NCBI RefSeq assembly: GCF_003966715.1
Contig: NZ_AP018907.1
Span: 546,001 to 610,000, forward strand
Direction of reading: 5' to 3'
DNA: 64,000 bases
From: Blastochloris tepida
GTDB taxonomy: Bacteria; Pseudomonadota; Alphaproteobacteria; Rhizobiales; Xanthobacteraceae
Part shown: positions 1-10,503 of the stretch, piece by piece
Layout: every line of letters begins with the position of its first letter
Position numbering within the stretch: the stretch's first letter is position 1
Notes under the pieces: generated by a model
Database searches by the model: none
What the model was told of the DNA's origin: nothing
What the model saw: the letters and a program-made list of their open reading frames with translations, nothing else
Translations under genes and position numbers: made by a program

Positions 1-1
1 C

Positions 2-172
2 GAATACGTGCAGACATCGCGGCAACACGCCCCGGCGGGCGGGGAGACGTATCGTCGCACATTGGCCGGCGCGGTGATCAGCGTGACGCAGGGAGCCGTA
101 TCGATCGGACCCGCGCCGCCGCGGCGCGCCCGGAAGGCTGGCGTTAAGGAAGGGGCGCCAGAGTCCGGGTGA
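2..172 (+). CDS. tilS: Probable C-terminus of tRNA(Ile)-lysidine synthase TilS (5' end outside window)
   Basis: An open frame enters from the left edge and ends at a TGA (170-172), giving 56 residues. A segment reading RRTLAGAVISV resembles the C-terminal substrate-binding domain of TilS, where an R-x-TL-G-G/A motif is usual. In many bacteria tilS lies directly upstream of ftsH, which is what is found here. TilS adds lysine to cytidine 34 of the AUA-reading tRNA-Ile. Only the tail is visible and no catalytic motif can be checked, so the call rests on the short motif plus synteny. Another frame stays open to a TAA at 145-147 but looks less protein-like. Confidence 0.5.
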   Translation, partial: EYVQTSRQHAPAGGETYRRTLAGAVISVTQGAVSIGPAPPRRARKAGVKEGAPESG

Positions 173-175
173 CGA

Positions 176-233
176 ACGTTCGGGTAGACGGACGTTCAGT
201 TTGGGACGTTCGGTTTGGGACGCTCAGGTTGCG
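176..233. repeat. Four imperfect ~14-bp tandem repeats between tilS and ftsH
   Basis: The stretch contains consecutive units starting at 176, 192, 206 and 220. The two central units (192-205 and 206-219) share ACGTTC-G-TTTGGG with one mismatch, and the flanking units are more diverged. The array sits 173 bp upstream of the ftsH start and immediately after the preceding gene. Its function is unknown; it could be a protein-binding array or a slipped-strand minisatellite. Confidence 0.6.
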
Positions 234-405
234 GCAATTGCGTTCGGCCGAAGGGGCGCTTCCCTTGTGATGGCCGGGAGCGAGCCCTAGATTAGGTCTC
301 AATTGCGCGGGACGCCTTGCCGATGGCGTCTCCAAGAATCGTGCGGAGCGGGGTACCGGTCCGGACAAGACGCGGGCGAACGCGATCGCGCCGCAGGGGA
401 ACCCG

Positions 406-2316
<1,911 letters not shown>

Positions 2317-2333
2317 GGCACTGCCGATCAACG

Positions 2334-2365
2334 AAAACGGCCGGAGGGACACCTCCGGCCGTTTT
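2334..2365 (+). terminator. Rho-independent terminator after ftsH
   Basis: A perfect inverted repeat CGGCCGGAGG / CCTCCGGCCG (2338-2347 and 2352-2361) has a 4-nt loop, is preceded by four A and followed by four T. It starts 18 bp after the ftsH stop codon. The A and T tracts make it potentially bidirectional. Confidence 0.9.
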
Positions 2366-2380
2366 GCTGTTGGGGGTCAT

Positions 2381-2499
2381 ACCAACGGTCGCGAACGCGG
2401 ACCGTTGGTTCCGGTCGCGGATTTTCGCGAAATCTCTGATTTCCCAAAAGAAAATCCGCGAGAGTCAACGGCCTCACGCGTCAGCGTCTGGGGCCGTTG
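2381..2499. repeat. Three-hairpin intergenic element
   Basis: Three inverted repeats lie one after another: ACCAACGGTC / GACCGTTGGT (2381-2390, 2400-2409), GCGGATTTTC / GAAAATCCGC (2417-2426, 2450-2459) and CAACGGCC / GGCCGTTG (2466-2473, 2492-2499). The layout of a GC-rich hairpin, then a hairpin containing GATTTT, then a third hairpin resembles the dispersed repeat family seen at 3902, 12419, 23946 and 60826. It may be a distant member of that family. Confidence 0.6.
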
Positions 2500-2597
2500 T
2501 TATCAGTTGGGGCTCGCACGATGCCGCCGTCCTCCCGGTGCAGCGACGGCGCGCGAGGGAAGGGGCCCTTGGCGCCGGTTGCAGGGGATCAGGCGGC

Positions 2598-3212
2598 TCA
2601 GATCTCGCGGCCTTCGACCTTCGGGGCGAGCTGCTTGATGAGGTCGGGCACGCGTTCGAGATAGGGGTTGATCGCCAGCGCCTGACGGAACGCCTCCAGC
2701 GCCTGCTTCTCCTGGCCGATATCCTCCAGGATCAGGCCGAGCCCCACCAGCGCGCCGAAATGGCGCGGCTCGCGCGCCAGCGTCTCGGCGACGTCGTGCA
2801 GCGCGCTGCCATAGTCCTTGCGCATGTAGTTGACGGTGGCCCGGCGGTTCCAGGCCTCGACATAGTCCGGCACCACGGTGACCAGCGCGTCGAGCAGTTG
2901 CAGCGCGACCTCGGTGTCGTTGTCGTCCATGGCGGCGCGCGCCCGCGCCATCAGCAGGTCGGCGGTGTCGCTGCCCGAACTGAACCACTGGCCCCAGATG
3001 CGGGCCTCGACCAGCTTCGCCGTGTCCCGGTCGGGGGCGTGCTGCAGCAGCGTGAACAGGCGGTCGAGGTCGGCCCGGCCGGTGGGGCGCTTCAATTCCT
3101 GGGGCGGCTCGGGAGGCCGCTCGGGCGGCCTGAGCGGGCTCTGCGCGGCGACCGGCAGGACGAAGGCCAAAGCGAGGAGGGCGGCGGTAAGGGGGCGTGA
3201 AGGCAGCATCAT
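2598..3212 (-). CDS. Secreted tetratricopeptide-repeat protein
   Basis: The product is 204 residues and starts with a signal peptide (basic MMLPSRP, a hydrophobic stretch, then AAA-type residues near position 23). A Pro-rich linker follows, then about three TPR-like helix pairs. The best is the last, with GQEKQALEAFRQALAINP in canonical spacing. TPRs mediate protein-protein contacts, and export suggests a periplasmic scaffold. No partner can be read from the context. The start has two adjacent ATG codons (3212 and 3209) and I list the first. It is a conserved-looking small TPR protein of unknown specific role. Confidence 0.8.
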   Translation of the reverse strand: MMLPSRPLTAALLALAFVLPVAAQSPLRPPERPPEPPQELKRPTGRADLDRLFTLLQHAPDRDTAKLVEARIWGQWFSSGSDTADLLMARARAAMDDNDTEVALQLLDALVTVVPDYVEAWNRRATVNYMRKDYGSALHDVAETLAREPRHFGALVGLGLILEDIGQEKQALEAFRQALAINPYLERVPDLIKQLAPKVEGREI

Positions 3213-3434
3213 GCCGCCACCCTACGAAGCGATCTCGCGCCGGCAAAGCCGCGAATATCCGCATGCGTCAGCGCGCCGCGCCCCGGCGGGCGCGGGCGTT
3301 GATCCGTCATCCGAAATACCGATGGCGCAGACCGCCGGATGCAGGAAAAATCCGCCGCGACGGGCGGGCAGCAATCCGGTGGCGGAGGTCCGCAGATCGC
3401 GAGGCCGGGTGCGGGGAGCACCCGGGCCCCGGTC

Positions 3435-3560
3435 TCAGCCCTGGCGGGCCTTGAAGCGGCGCTGGGTCTTGTTGATGACGTAGACGCGGCCCTTGCGGCG
3501 GACGAGACGGTTGTCGCGGTGGCGCCCGCGCAGGGACTTCAACGAATTACGGACTTTCAT
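3435..3560 (-). CDS. rpmJ: 50S ribosomal protein L36, zinc-free 41-residue form
   Basis: The product is 41 residues, begins [17 protein letters not shown] and ends in the typical QRRFKARQG tail. It lacks the cysteine/histidine zinc ribbon of the classic 37-38-residue L36, so it is the cysteine-free type usual in alphaproteobacteria. The longer frame upstream of this ATG has no ribosomal-protein similarity, so the start is the ATG at 3560. It stands alone here, about 190 bp downstream of tRNA-Cys on the same strand. Confidence 0.96.
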   Translation of the reverse strand: MKVRNSLKSLRGRHRDNRLVRRKGRVYVINKTQRRFKARQG

Positions 3561-3749
3561 GACACGTTCCTCGGTGACCGGAAGCGCGGGCCACCGGCTG
3601 AATTTGGAGCGCTGCGTGTAACTGGCGAGGCTCGACCGTGTCAACTCCGGCGGCCGTCTTCGCCAATGGAAGATCCCTGCGCGCAACCGCCGAATCGGAG
3701 CCGGTCTGAGGGGAGTCGCGCGTGAGGGACGCAGGCGGGGGAAAGGGAC

Positions 3750-3823
3750 TGGAGGCCTCGTCCGGATTCGAACCGGAGTACACGGATTTGCAGTCCGCTG
3801 CGTAGCCACTCCGCCACGAGGCC
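3750..3823 (-). tRNA. tRNA-Cys (anticodon GCA)
   Basis: On the minus strand the acceptor arms GGCCTCG and CGAGGCC pair perfectly, the T-loop reads GGTTCGAATCC, and the anticodon loop CTGCAAA gives GCA. The discriminator base is U, as expected for tRNA-Cys, and CCA is encoded (3750-3752). The D-arm is GC-rich and short. Confidence 0.96.
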
Positions 3824-3901
3824 ATCCGACACCTGTTCCTAGTTGCTCCGCGGCTGCAGGGCAAGGCCCGCCCCGGCGCTCGGGCGGACGAATCGCAGTT
3901 T

Positions 3902-4029
3902 TATACGGTTTCCGGCCGATCCCTTCGCGACACCGGAAACGGTCCCGCCGAAAACCGCTTGTTCGATAACGGGATTCTCGGCGAGCGGATGGCGGCTTCC
4001 CGGCTGGATCAGCCGGAAACCATATTCCG
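3902..4029. repeat. Dispersed hairpin repeat family A, copy 1 (full length)
   Basis: This copy has three modules in order: a TTTCCGG...CCGGAAA hairpin with a GATCCCTTCG-like loop, a CCGCCGAAAACC...GGCGAG hairpin, and a CCGGCTGGATCAGCCGG hairpin ending at AACCATATT. The same order recurs at 12419, 23946 and 60826. It lies between tRNA-Cys and the downstream end of the glycosyltransferase gene. Confidence 0.8.
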
Positions 4030-4086
4030 ACGCGCGGCCTCGGGATTCGCGGACTCGGGATTTTCGGCCCGGGTGGGCGCTGCCGC

Positions 4087-5229
4087 TCAGGCCTTCAGCA
4101 GTCCGCTCAGGCGCGCCACGATCTCGGTGGTGGCGTGGGGGCGGCCGAGCGCCCGCGAGCTTTCGGCCATCACCGCCAGCGCTGCCCGGTCCGGGCCGAA
4201 CAGCGACACCACGGCCTCGGCGATCGCTTCCGGCTGGCGGATGAACCGGCCGCCGCCGCGGGCCACCACGTAATCGACATTGCCTTCCTCCTGGCCGGGG
4301 ATGAAGCCCGAGAACAGGATCGGCAGGCCGCAGATGGTGGCCTCGGCGATGGTGCCGGGACCGGCCTTGGTGACCAGCAGGTCGCAGGCGTGCATCAGCT
4401 CGGCCATCCGGTCGACGAAGCCGAGCACCGCCACCGGCGCCGGCCATTGCACGGCGTCAAGCTCCGCCTTGAGGCGCCCATTGCGGCCGCACACCACGGC
4501 GATCTGGCCGCGGCCGTCCCGCCCGAGCGCCGCGGCACAGGCCCGTACGATGGCGCCGACCGGGCCGATGCCGTCGCCGCCGCCCATCACCAGCACGGCC
4601 GGCAGGTCGGGCCTGAGGCCGAAGGCGGCGCGGGCGGCAGTCCGGCTGGCCGGCGGCTCGGCGAATTCGGCCCGCACCGGCAGGCCGCAGACGTGCACGC
4701 TGGCGCGCGGCCGGCCGGTCCGCAGCGCGATCTCCGCCGCCTCTTCGGTGGGCACGAACAGCACCTTCGTGCCGCCGTTGAACCAGGTCGGGTGGAAGCT
4801 GCCGAGGTCGGTGACCACGGTGGCGAAGGGCGTGGCGGGCGCCACGTCGGCCAGCACCGGCGCCACCAGGGCATTGACCAGCGGGTGGACCGACACCACG
4901 AGATCGGGGGCCGAGGCGGCGAGCAGGCGCTTGATGCGCGGGCGCGACAGCACCCGCACGGCGCGCGACACCGGGTCCGTCAGCCGAGTCCAGCGGGTCT
5001 GCTGCCACAGCAGCTCCCACAGCCAGGGTGTCCGGTTGACCAGGAAGTCGTAGCTGCCGGGCAGGCGGTTGATCGGGTAGACGAGGTGGTCGATCAGGGC
5101 GTCGACGATCTCGACCGCCACGCCGGGGCGCTGGCGCTCGAACTCGGCCGCCAGGGCGCGCGCGCTCGCCAGGTGGCCACCGCCGGTCCTGCTCATCAGG
5201 ATCAGAACACGCGACTCGGAAACGGGCAT
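4087..5229 (-). CDS. MGDG synthase-like glycosyltransferase (GT28/GT-B fold)
   Basis: The 380-residue product begins [19 protein letters not shown]. This nucleotide-loop-like GGGH start is typical of the monogalactosyldiacylglycerol synthase N-terminal domain and of GT28 enzymes. The C-terminal half carries the GT28 signature around [14 protein letters not shown], where the donor UDP-sugar binds, and a GGGDGIGP segment at the inter-domain hinge. Likely activity is transfer of a sugar to diacylglycerol or a related lipid at the inner membrane. The frame is open further upstream, but the residues before this ATG are not family-like. It is divergently oriented from the threonine dehydratase gene. 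The exact sugar and acceptor are not readable. Confidence 0.85.
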   Translation of the reverse strand: MPVSESRVLILMSRTGGGHLASARALAAEFERQRPGVAVEIVDALIDHLVYPINRLPGSYDFLVNRTPWLWELLWQQTRWTRLTDPVSRAVRVLSRPRIKRLLAASAPDLVVSVHPLVNALVAPVLADVAPATPFATVVTDLGSFHPTWFNGGTKVLFVPTEEAAEIALRTGRPRASVHVCGLPVRAEFAEPPASRTAARAAFGLRPDLPAVLVMGGGDGIGPVGAIVRACAAALGRDGRGQIAVVCGRNGRLKAELDAVQWPAPVAVLGFVDRMAELMHACDLLVTKAGPGTIAEATICGLPILFSGFIPGQEEGNVDYVVARGGGRFIRQPEAIAEAVVSLFGPDRAALAVMAESSRALGRPHATTEIVARLSGLLKA

Positions 5230-5366
5230 GAATCCGCAGGACCCTCGCGGGGGAACCTCCTGATCACTGTTTCGGGGCCACCCGTCAAGGTTCGGTTGCC
5301 GCAGGGACCTCCGCTCGGTTACGGTCTTGCGGCTTTGCCGCAGGCTTCCTATCGGGCGCAGGCACC

Positions 5367-6368
5367 ATGGAACCGCTTCGGGCCATACCCACCGTTTCGG
5401 ACGTGCATGCCGCGGCAACGCGGCTGATGGGCGTCGCCGTGCGCACCCCGCTCCTGTCGTTTCCGGTGCTGGACGCGGCGGCCGGCCGGCGCGTGCTGGT
5501 GAAGCCGGAGACGCTGCAGCGCACCGGCTCGTTCAAGTTCCGCGGCGCCTACAACCGCATTGCCCAGATTGCGCCCGGGCAGCGGGCCGCGGGCGTGGTG
5601 GCGTGGTCGTCGGGCAACCACGCCCAGGGCGTGGCGGCGGCCGCCGGCCTGCTCGGGCTCAACGCCACCATCGTGATGCCGGCCGACGCCCCCGCCGCCA
5701 AGATCGCCCGCACCAGGGCGCTCGGCGCCGAGGTCGTCACCTACGACCGGGTGCGCGAAAGCCGCGAGGAGATCGGCAAGGGGATCGCCGCGGCGCGCGG
5801 CGCCGTCATCGTGCCGCCGTTCGACGATCCGGACGTCATCGCCGGCCAGGGCACAGTGGGGCTGGAGATCGCCGCCGATTGCGCGCTGCTCGGCGTGGCG
5901 CCGGAGGCGGTGGTGGTGCCCGCCTCGGGCGGCGGACTGCTCGCCGGCATCGCCCTGGCCATGGCCGAGCGCTTCCCCGCGGCGCGGGTGATGAGCGCCG
6001 AGCCCGCCGGCTTCGACGATCACGCCCGCTCGTTCGCCAGCGGCCGGCGCGAGCGCAATGACGCGCTCTCGGGCTCGATCTGCGACGCGCTGCTGATGCC
6101 GACGCCGGGCGAGATCACCTTCGAGATCAACCGCACGCTGGTGGCGGGCGGCGTGAGCGTCAGCGACGCCGAGGTGGAGGCGGCGATGCGCTTCGCCTTC
6201 GCGGAGATGAAGCTGGTGGTGGAGCCGGGCGGGGCAGTGGCGCTGGCGGCGGTGCTGGCCGGGCGGATCGGCGCCGCCCGCACCGTCGCGGTGGTGCTGT
6301 CGGGCGGCAATGTCGATACCGGCACCTATGCCGGCATCATCGCCAACCCCGACGCGGAGATCAGCTGA
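5367..6368 (+). CDS. Threonine/serine dehydratase (PLP fold-type II)
   Basis: The 333-residue enzyme has the PLP lysine in GSFKFRGAYN (K57), a substrate loop SSGNHAQGVA, and a glycine-rich phosphate-binding loop SGGGLLAG. This matches catabolic threonine dehydratases and the related serine racemase-like group, which convert threonine or serine to a 2-oxoacid plus ammonia in the cytosol. It has no C-terminal ACT regulatory domain, so it is the short form and not the feedback-inhibited biosynthetic IlvA. Its last eight bases overlap the end of the convergent CheZ-family gene. Substrate preference cannot be settled from sequence. Confidence 0.88.
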   Translation: MEPLRAIPTVSDVHAAATRLMGVAVRTPLLSFPVLDAAAGRRVLVKPETLQRTGSFKFRGAYNRIAQIAPGQRAAGVVAWSSGNHAQGVAAAAGLLGLNATIVMPADAPAAKIARTRALGAEVVTYDRVRESREEIGKGIAAARGAVIVPPFDDPDVIAGQGTVGLEIAADCALLGVAPEAVVVPASGGGLLAGIALAMAERFPAARVMSAEPAGFDDHARSFASGRRERNDALSGSICDALLMPTPGEITFEINRTLVAGGVSVSDAEVEAAMRFAFAEMKLVVEPGGAVALAAVLAGRIGAARTVAVVLSGGNVDTGTYAGIIANPDAEIS

Positions 6369-8079
6369 ACAGCGCGATCCGCTCGGCCGGGGCGAGGCGG
6401 TCGATCTCGGCGGTGGAGAGCCGCGCCGCCGGCTGAACCGGCGCCAGGCTCGGCGCGTCGGGCGTCGTCGCCATTTCGGCCTTCTCGTCGGCTATCTCTT
6501 CAGTCGTTGCTTCGGCGTCCACGTCGGTGGTCGCCGCTTCGGGCGCCGTGTTGGTGGGCGCCGTGTCGGTGGGCTCGGACGGCTCGTGGTCGAGCGGCTC
6601 GACGTCGATCGCCACGATGTCGAACATCAGCGAGTCGAACGGCGCGGTTATCGTAACCAGGGCCGGGTCCGGCGCGGCCGCGGCAATGTCGGTCGTGGCA
6701 CTGTCCGCCTCGGCGCTGTCCACCTCGACGCTGTCCACCTGGGCGCGGTCCATCCGGGCGCGGTCGGCTGTGTCGATGTCGCCGGTCTCGCCCGTGTCGG
6801 CACCGGCCTCCGCCTGCGGGAACGCCGGGCTGTCGAGATCGGCGGCGATCGAGGGCGCTTCGATGGCCTGCGCCATGTCGCCCGTGGCCGTCTCCACCGC
6901 ATCGCCGTCCGCCTGCGGCGCGCCGGCATCCTCGTCCGGCAGGTCCACCTCGTCCGGCAGTTCGACATCGACCGCCACGAGGTCCATCTCGATGGCCGGA
7001 ACCTCGACCGTGTCGAGATTGAACCGGTCGATATCGACCGCCTCCATGACGATGTCGTCGATCTCGATGGTCTCGACCACGGCCTCGACGATCGCCGATT
7101 CGTCGGCGGTCTGCTCGTCGCCGGTCTCGCTGTCGCGGGTCTCGTCGGCGGCGGTCTCGTTGTCGGCAGTCTCGGTTTCGTCGGTCCCGCTGTCGTCGGT
7201 CCCGGGGGCGGCCTCAGCCGCCTCTTCCGCGGTCGCCGCGGGCTCGATGGCCGCGAAGTCTGCGTCGTCGATCGCGATGCGCGCGAAATCCAGGTCGGCA
7301 CCCAGTTCCGCACCCAGGTCCGTATCAGGCTCGCCGGCATCCAGCCCGCCGAGCATGGCGTCGATCGACGTCTGCTCCAGCCCCATGCCCGGCAAGGCCG
7401 GGCCGTTGGCAAGCTGGCGGCCGAGCGGTGCGTCGGCCTTGTCGGCGGCGTCCGCGCCGGGGCGCGCGGTTGCCCCGGCGCGGGCGACGGGCGCGCCGTC
7501 CAGCCCCCAGATGTCGATCATGGCGTTGATGCGCGCTTCGAGATAGCGCAGCACGCCGATCACCTTGCGGGTGCGCTGGCCGGTCAGATCCTGGAACGAG
7601 CAGGCGGTGTAGATGTCGGTCGCCCGCTCGTCGAGCAGGTCGCAGATCGGGCCTTCGAAGCCGCGCTCGCGCAGCGTCCAGGCCACTTCCTGGATCTGCT
7701 CAGCGGCGTGCAGGATGTCGCCGGTGGCGGTCTCGGTGGTGGTGACGATGGCGTCGAGTTCCTCGGTCGCCTCGCCGAAGCGGCCGTCGACCTCCTGGGT
7801 CGGCTTGATGGCGGCGATCTCGTCCTTGGTGCGGGCGATCGCCTGGGCCATCTCCATGATGCTCATCTGCATCCGCTCGAAATGCGGGTCGCGGGCGGGC
7901 GTATCGATCTTGTCCTCGATCCGCTGCAGCGCCTCGCGCATCAGGTCGGTCTCGGCCTGGCGGGTGCGGCGGGCGTATTCGGCGAGAAACCATTGTCCCC
8001 GCGCGGTTTCCATGACCGCGGATTCGATCGCCTGATAGTCCGCGTCGGACATCGGCAAGGTCATGGGAGGGGCGGCCAT
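6361..8079 (-). CDS. CheZ-family chemotaxis phosphatase with long acidic tail
   Basis: The helical N-terminal ~190 residues contain CSFQDLTGQRTRKVI (D164, Q168). This matches the CheZ active-site helix QDFQDLTGQ, in which the Asp and Gln promote dephosphorylation of CheY-P. Residues ~200-572 are a low-complexity acidic tail rich in Asp, Glu, Ala, Thr and Val with no recognisable fold, so the protein is more than twice the length of enterobacterial CheZ. The chosen ATG (8079) has GGAGA about 12 nt upstream; the frame stays open 21 codons further. It is downstream of dgcN-dgcA on the same strand with a 242-bp gap. Its likely role is switching off flagellar or other CheY-type signalling. Confidence 0.8.
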   Translation of the reverse strand: MAAPPMTLPMSDADYQAIESAVMETARGQWFLAEYARRTRQAETDLMREALQRIEDKIDTPARDPHFERMQMSIMEMAQAIARTKDEIAAIKPTQEVDGRFGEATEELDAIVTTTETATGDILHAAEQIQEVAWTLRERGFEGPICDLLDERATDIYTACSFQDLTGQRTRKVIGVLRYLEARINAMIDIWGLDGAPVARAGATARPGADAADKADAPLGRQLANGPALPGMGLEQTSIDAMLGGLDAGEPDTDLGAELGADLDFARIAIDDADFAAIEPAATAEEAAEAAPGTDDSGTDETETADNETAADETRDSETGDEQTADESAIVEAVVETIEIDDIVMEAVDIDRFNLDTVEVPAIEMDLVAVDVELPDEVDLPDEDAGAPQADGDAVETATGDMAQAIEAPSIAADLDSPAFPQAEAGADTGETGDIDTADRARMDRAQVDSVEVDSAEADSATTDIAAAAPDPALVTITAPFDSLMFDIVAIDVEPLDHEPSEPTDTAPTNTAPEAATTDVDAEATTEEIADEKAEMATTPDAPSLAPVQPAARLSTAEIDRLAPAERIALFS

Positions 8080-8321
8080 GGCGAAGGGTCTCCGTCGCTC
8101 GCGGGCGGACTCGGCCCCAACGATGGCCGGCGAATCGTTCACTCTGCCTTAAGATCGAAGCAAAACTGCCGACCGTTGCCGCAATCCGGGGCCTGTGCCC
8201 CGCGCCCTGGTCGGTGCCGGCGATACCGGCGAAATCCTTGGTTGCGAAGCGGAATTCCGGCGGCCGCGATGGGCGGGGCTGCCGTTGCGTCGTGCCTTGG
8301 CGGCAGGAGCGGGTGATTCGC

Positions 8322-9308
8322 TCAGCCCCAAAGCGCGGGCTGGGGTGGAAAGACCAGCGAACCGTCGTAGCGCAGGCCGCCGACGCGGTCCTTGGCGAGC
8401 AGCAGCGGGCCGTCGAGATCCACCCAGCGGGCGCCCTGCGCCAGCAGCAGGGCCGGCGCCATGGCGAGCGAGGAGCCGACCATGCAGCCGATCATCAGAT
8501 CGAGGCCGAGGCCGCGCGCGGCCCGGGCCAGCTCGATCGCCTCGGTGAGGCCGCCGGTCTTGTCGAGCTTGATGTTGATGGCATCGTAGCGGCCGGCGAG
8601 TTCGGGAAGCGTGTTGCGGTCATGCACGCTCTCGTCGGCACACACCGGGATCGGCCGGCGAATCGCCGCCAGCGCCTCGTCGTGCCCGGCCGGCAGCGGC
8701 TGCTCCACCATTTCCACCCCCGCCGCGGCGCAGGCGGCGAGGTTCGCCTCCAGCATGTCCGGCGTCCATGCCTCGTTGGCATCGACGATCAGCCGCGCGC
8801 GCGGCGCGGTTGCCCGCACGGCGCGGATGCGCTCGGCATCGCCGGCACCGCCGAGCTTGATCTTCAGCAGCGGCCGGCTGGAGGCGGCGCGAGCGACGGC
8901 GGCCATCGCCTCGGGCGTGCCGAGCGAGATGGTGTAGGCGGTGACAACCGGCTTCGGCTCCGGCAGGCCGGCGAGCGCCCAGGCCGGGCGGTGGGCGAGC
9001 TTGGCCTCCAGATCCCACAGCGCGCAATCGACGGCGTTGCGGGCGGCGCCCGCGCGCATCTGCTGCGTCAGGCGGCGGCGGTCGAGCCCGCCGGCGACAT
9101 CGGCCGCCAGCGCCTCGATGGCGGACAGGGTGCCCTCCACCGTCTCGCCATAGCGGGGGTAGGGCACGCACTCGCCATGGCCGCGGGTCGTGCCCTGGCT
9201 GATCTCGACCACCACCACCCGCGCCTCGGTGCGCGAGCCGCGGGAGATGGTGAAGACCCCGGCGAGCGGGAAGGTCTCGGTCCGGACGGTGAGCTTGCGG
9301 GCGGTCAC
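8322..9308 (-). CDS. dgcA: N-acetyl-D-glutamate racemase / dipeptide epimerase (enolase superfamily)
   Basis: The 328-residue protein is an enolase-superfamily member of the muconate lactonizing/dipeptide epimerase group. It has the first catalytic lysine region LLKIKLGG, metal ligands in VDANEAW and VEQPLP, then CADESVHD, and the second lysine region INIKLDKTGG. Family members were long called L-Ala-D/L-Glu epimerase. Those paired with a DUF1611 gene are now described as DgcA, which racemises N-acetyl-D-glutamate to the L form. The GTG start overlaps the dgcN stop (GTGA), indicating translational coupling, and this pairing favours the DgcA assignment over peptide recycling. A longer fused frame upstream is not family-like. 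Confidence 0.85.
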   Translation of the reverse strand: MTARKLTVRTETFPLAGVFTISRGSRTEARVVVVEISQGTTRGHGECVPYPRYGETVEGTLSAIEALAADVAGGLDRRRLTQQMRAGAARNAVDCALWDLEAKLAHRPAWALAGLPEPKPVVTAYTISLGTPEAMAAVARAASSRPLLKIKLGGAGDAERIRAVRATAPRARLIVDANEAWTPDMLEANLAACAAAGVEMVEQPLPAGHDEALAAIRRPIPVCADESVHDRNTLPELAGRYDAINIKLDKTGGLTEAIELARAARGLGLDLMIGCMVGSSLAMAPALLLAQGARWVDLDGPLLLAKDRVGGLRYDGSLVFPPQPALWG

Positions 9309-10318
9309 GGCGGGCCGAACTCCGCCGCCAGCCGGTCGACGATCGCCTCGACGCCGAAGCGCACCGGGTCGGTGGCGGGCAGGCCCTCGGCCTGAGCGGT
9401 CTCGGCGATGACGCGCCTTGCTGCGTCCTCGTCGAGGCGCTCGGTGTTGATGGCGATGCCGATGCAGCGAATGTCGGGATTGGTCAGCCGGCCGCAGGCG
9501 ACCGTAAGCGCGATGACCTCGCGGATGGCCGGCAGCGGATGGGCGACGCCGCGCATGTGGGTGCGGGTCGGCTCGTGGCAGACCACGAAGGCATCGGGCT
9601 GGGCGCCGTGCAGCAGGCCGAGCGTGACGCCGGCAAACGAGGGGTGGAACAGCGAGCCCTGGCCCTCGACGATGTCCCAATGGTGCGGGTGGTTGGCCGG
9701 CGTCAACCATTCGGCGGCGCCGGAGATGAAGTCGGCCACCACCGCATCCACCGACACGCCGCGTCCGGAGATGAACACCCCCGTCTGGCCGGTGGCGCGG
9801 AACGCGGCGGCATAGCCACGGGCGGCCATGGCGCGCTCCAGCGCCAGCGCGGTGTATTTCTTGCCGACCGAGCAGTCGGTGCCGACGGTGAGCAGGCGCC
9901 GGCCCGGCCGCTTGGTGCCCTTGCCGGTGGCGAAGCGCTCGGCGGAATGGCGCACGTCGAACAGCTTGCGGCCGTGGGCGGCGGCTGCCGCCGCGACCTC
10001 CGGGATGCTGCCGAGCCGCACGTGCAGGCCCGAGGCCACGTCCATGCCGGCCGCGATCGCCGCGACGATGGTGGCGGTCCAATGGTCGGGCAGCACGCCG
10101 CCGGCATTGGCGACGCCGATGATCAGGGTCTTCGCGCCGCGGGCACGGGCCTCGTCGATGCCGAGGTCGGTCAGGCCGGTGTCGGCCATGCAGCCCTCGA
10201 GCCGCAACTGGCCGACGCACCAGTCCCGCCGCCAATCGACGATTCCGAGCGCGGTCTTGGCCGCAAGCTGGTCCGGCGCATCGCCGAGAAAGAGCAGATA
10301 GGGCTTTTCGATTTCCAT
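9305..10318 (-). CDS. dgcN: DUF1611 N-acetyltransferase DgcN (D-glutamate catabolism)
   Basis: The 337-residue product is a DUF1611 protein. It begins MEIEKPYLLFLGDAPD and has a P-loop-like segment GTDCSVGKKYTA and a conserved WDIVEGQGSLFHPSFAGV block. The family was described as DgcN, which N-acetylates D-glutamate so that DgcA can racemise it. The pathway gives a route for D-glutamate use, for instance from peptidoglycan. It is the first gene of a two-gene unit with dgcA, overlapping by 4 bp. A family B hairpin repeat sits just upstream. The chemistry is taken from published family work and not from anything unique in this sequence. Confidence 0.85.
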   Translation of the reverse strand: MEIEKPYLLFLGDAPDQLAAKTALGIVDWRRDWCVGQLRLEGCMADTGLTDLGIDEARARGAKTLIIGVANAGGVLPDHWTATIVAAIAAGMDVASGLHVRLGSIPEVAAAAAAHGRKLFDVRHSAERFATGKGTKRPGRRLLTVGTDCSVGKKYTALALERAMAARGYAAAFRATGQTGVFISGRGVSVDAVVADFISGAAEWLTPANHPHHWDIVEGQGSLFHPSFAGVTLGLLHGAQPDAFVVCHEPTRTHMRGVAHPLPAIREVIALTVACGRLTNPDIRCIGIAINTERLDEDAARRVIAETAQAEGLPATDPVRFGVEAIVDRLAAEFGPP

Positions 10319-10378
10319 GAAGCGTGCTCGGGGAACCGCGAAGGGGGCGCTGGCCGCCAGAGCTTCCGCGGATCAGGC

Positions 10379-10452
10379 GGATGCTCTAAGCTCTTGAATT
10401 GTCGCATTCTCTTTCGCAAAACCGGTTCCCACTTCTGCGAAGAATGCTCTAG
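10379..10452. repeat. Dispersed repeat family B, copy 1
   Basis: The segment runs from GGATGCTCTAAGCTCTTGAA through GCATTCTCTTTCGCAAAACC to GAATGCTCTAG. It is the inverted counterpart of the copy at 35990-36064. It can fold with GAGCATTC arms around an AACCGGTT centre. It lies between dgcN and the Mla operon and may overlap promoter DNA for either gene. Confidence 0.8.
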
Positions 10453-10503
10453 TATCGCCGACGCACATCTTGCGACAAGATCCGGATTGCTGGAGATTTT
10501 TTT

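Noticed and set aside
3435..3809. A longer version of the L36 frame (124 codons)
   Set aside because: The upstream part overlaps the tRNA-Cys gene and shows no ribosomal similarity; the 41-residue form is the full family length.
8322..10235. A 637-codon continuous minus-strand frame that would fuse DgcA to an upstream segment
   Set aside because: The part upstream of 9308 is out of frame with dgcN and reads as Arg/Gly-rich noise; DgcN in the other frame is clearly the real gene, and dgcA starts at the GTG overlapping its stop.
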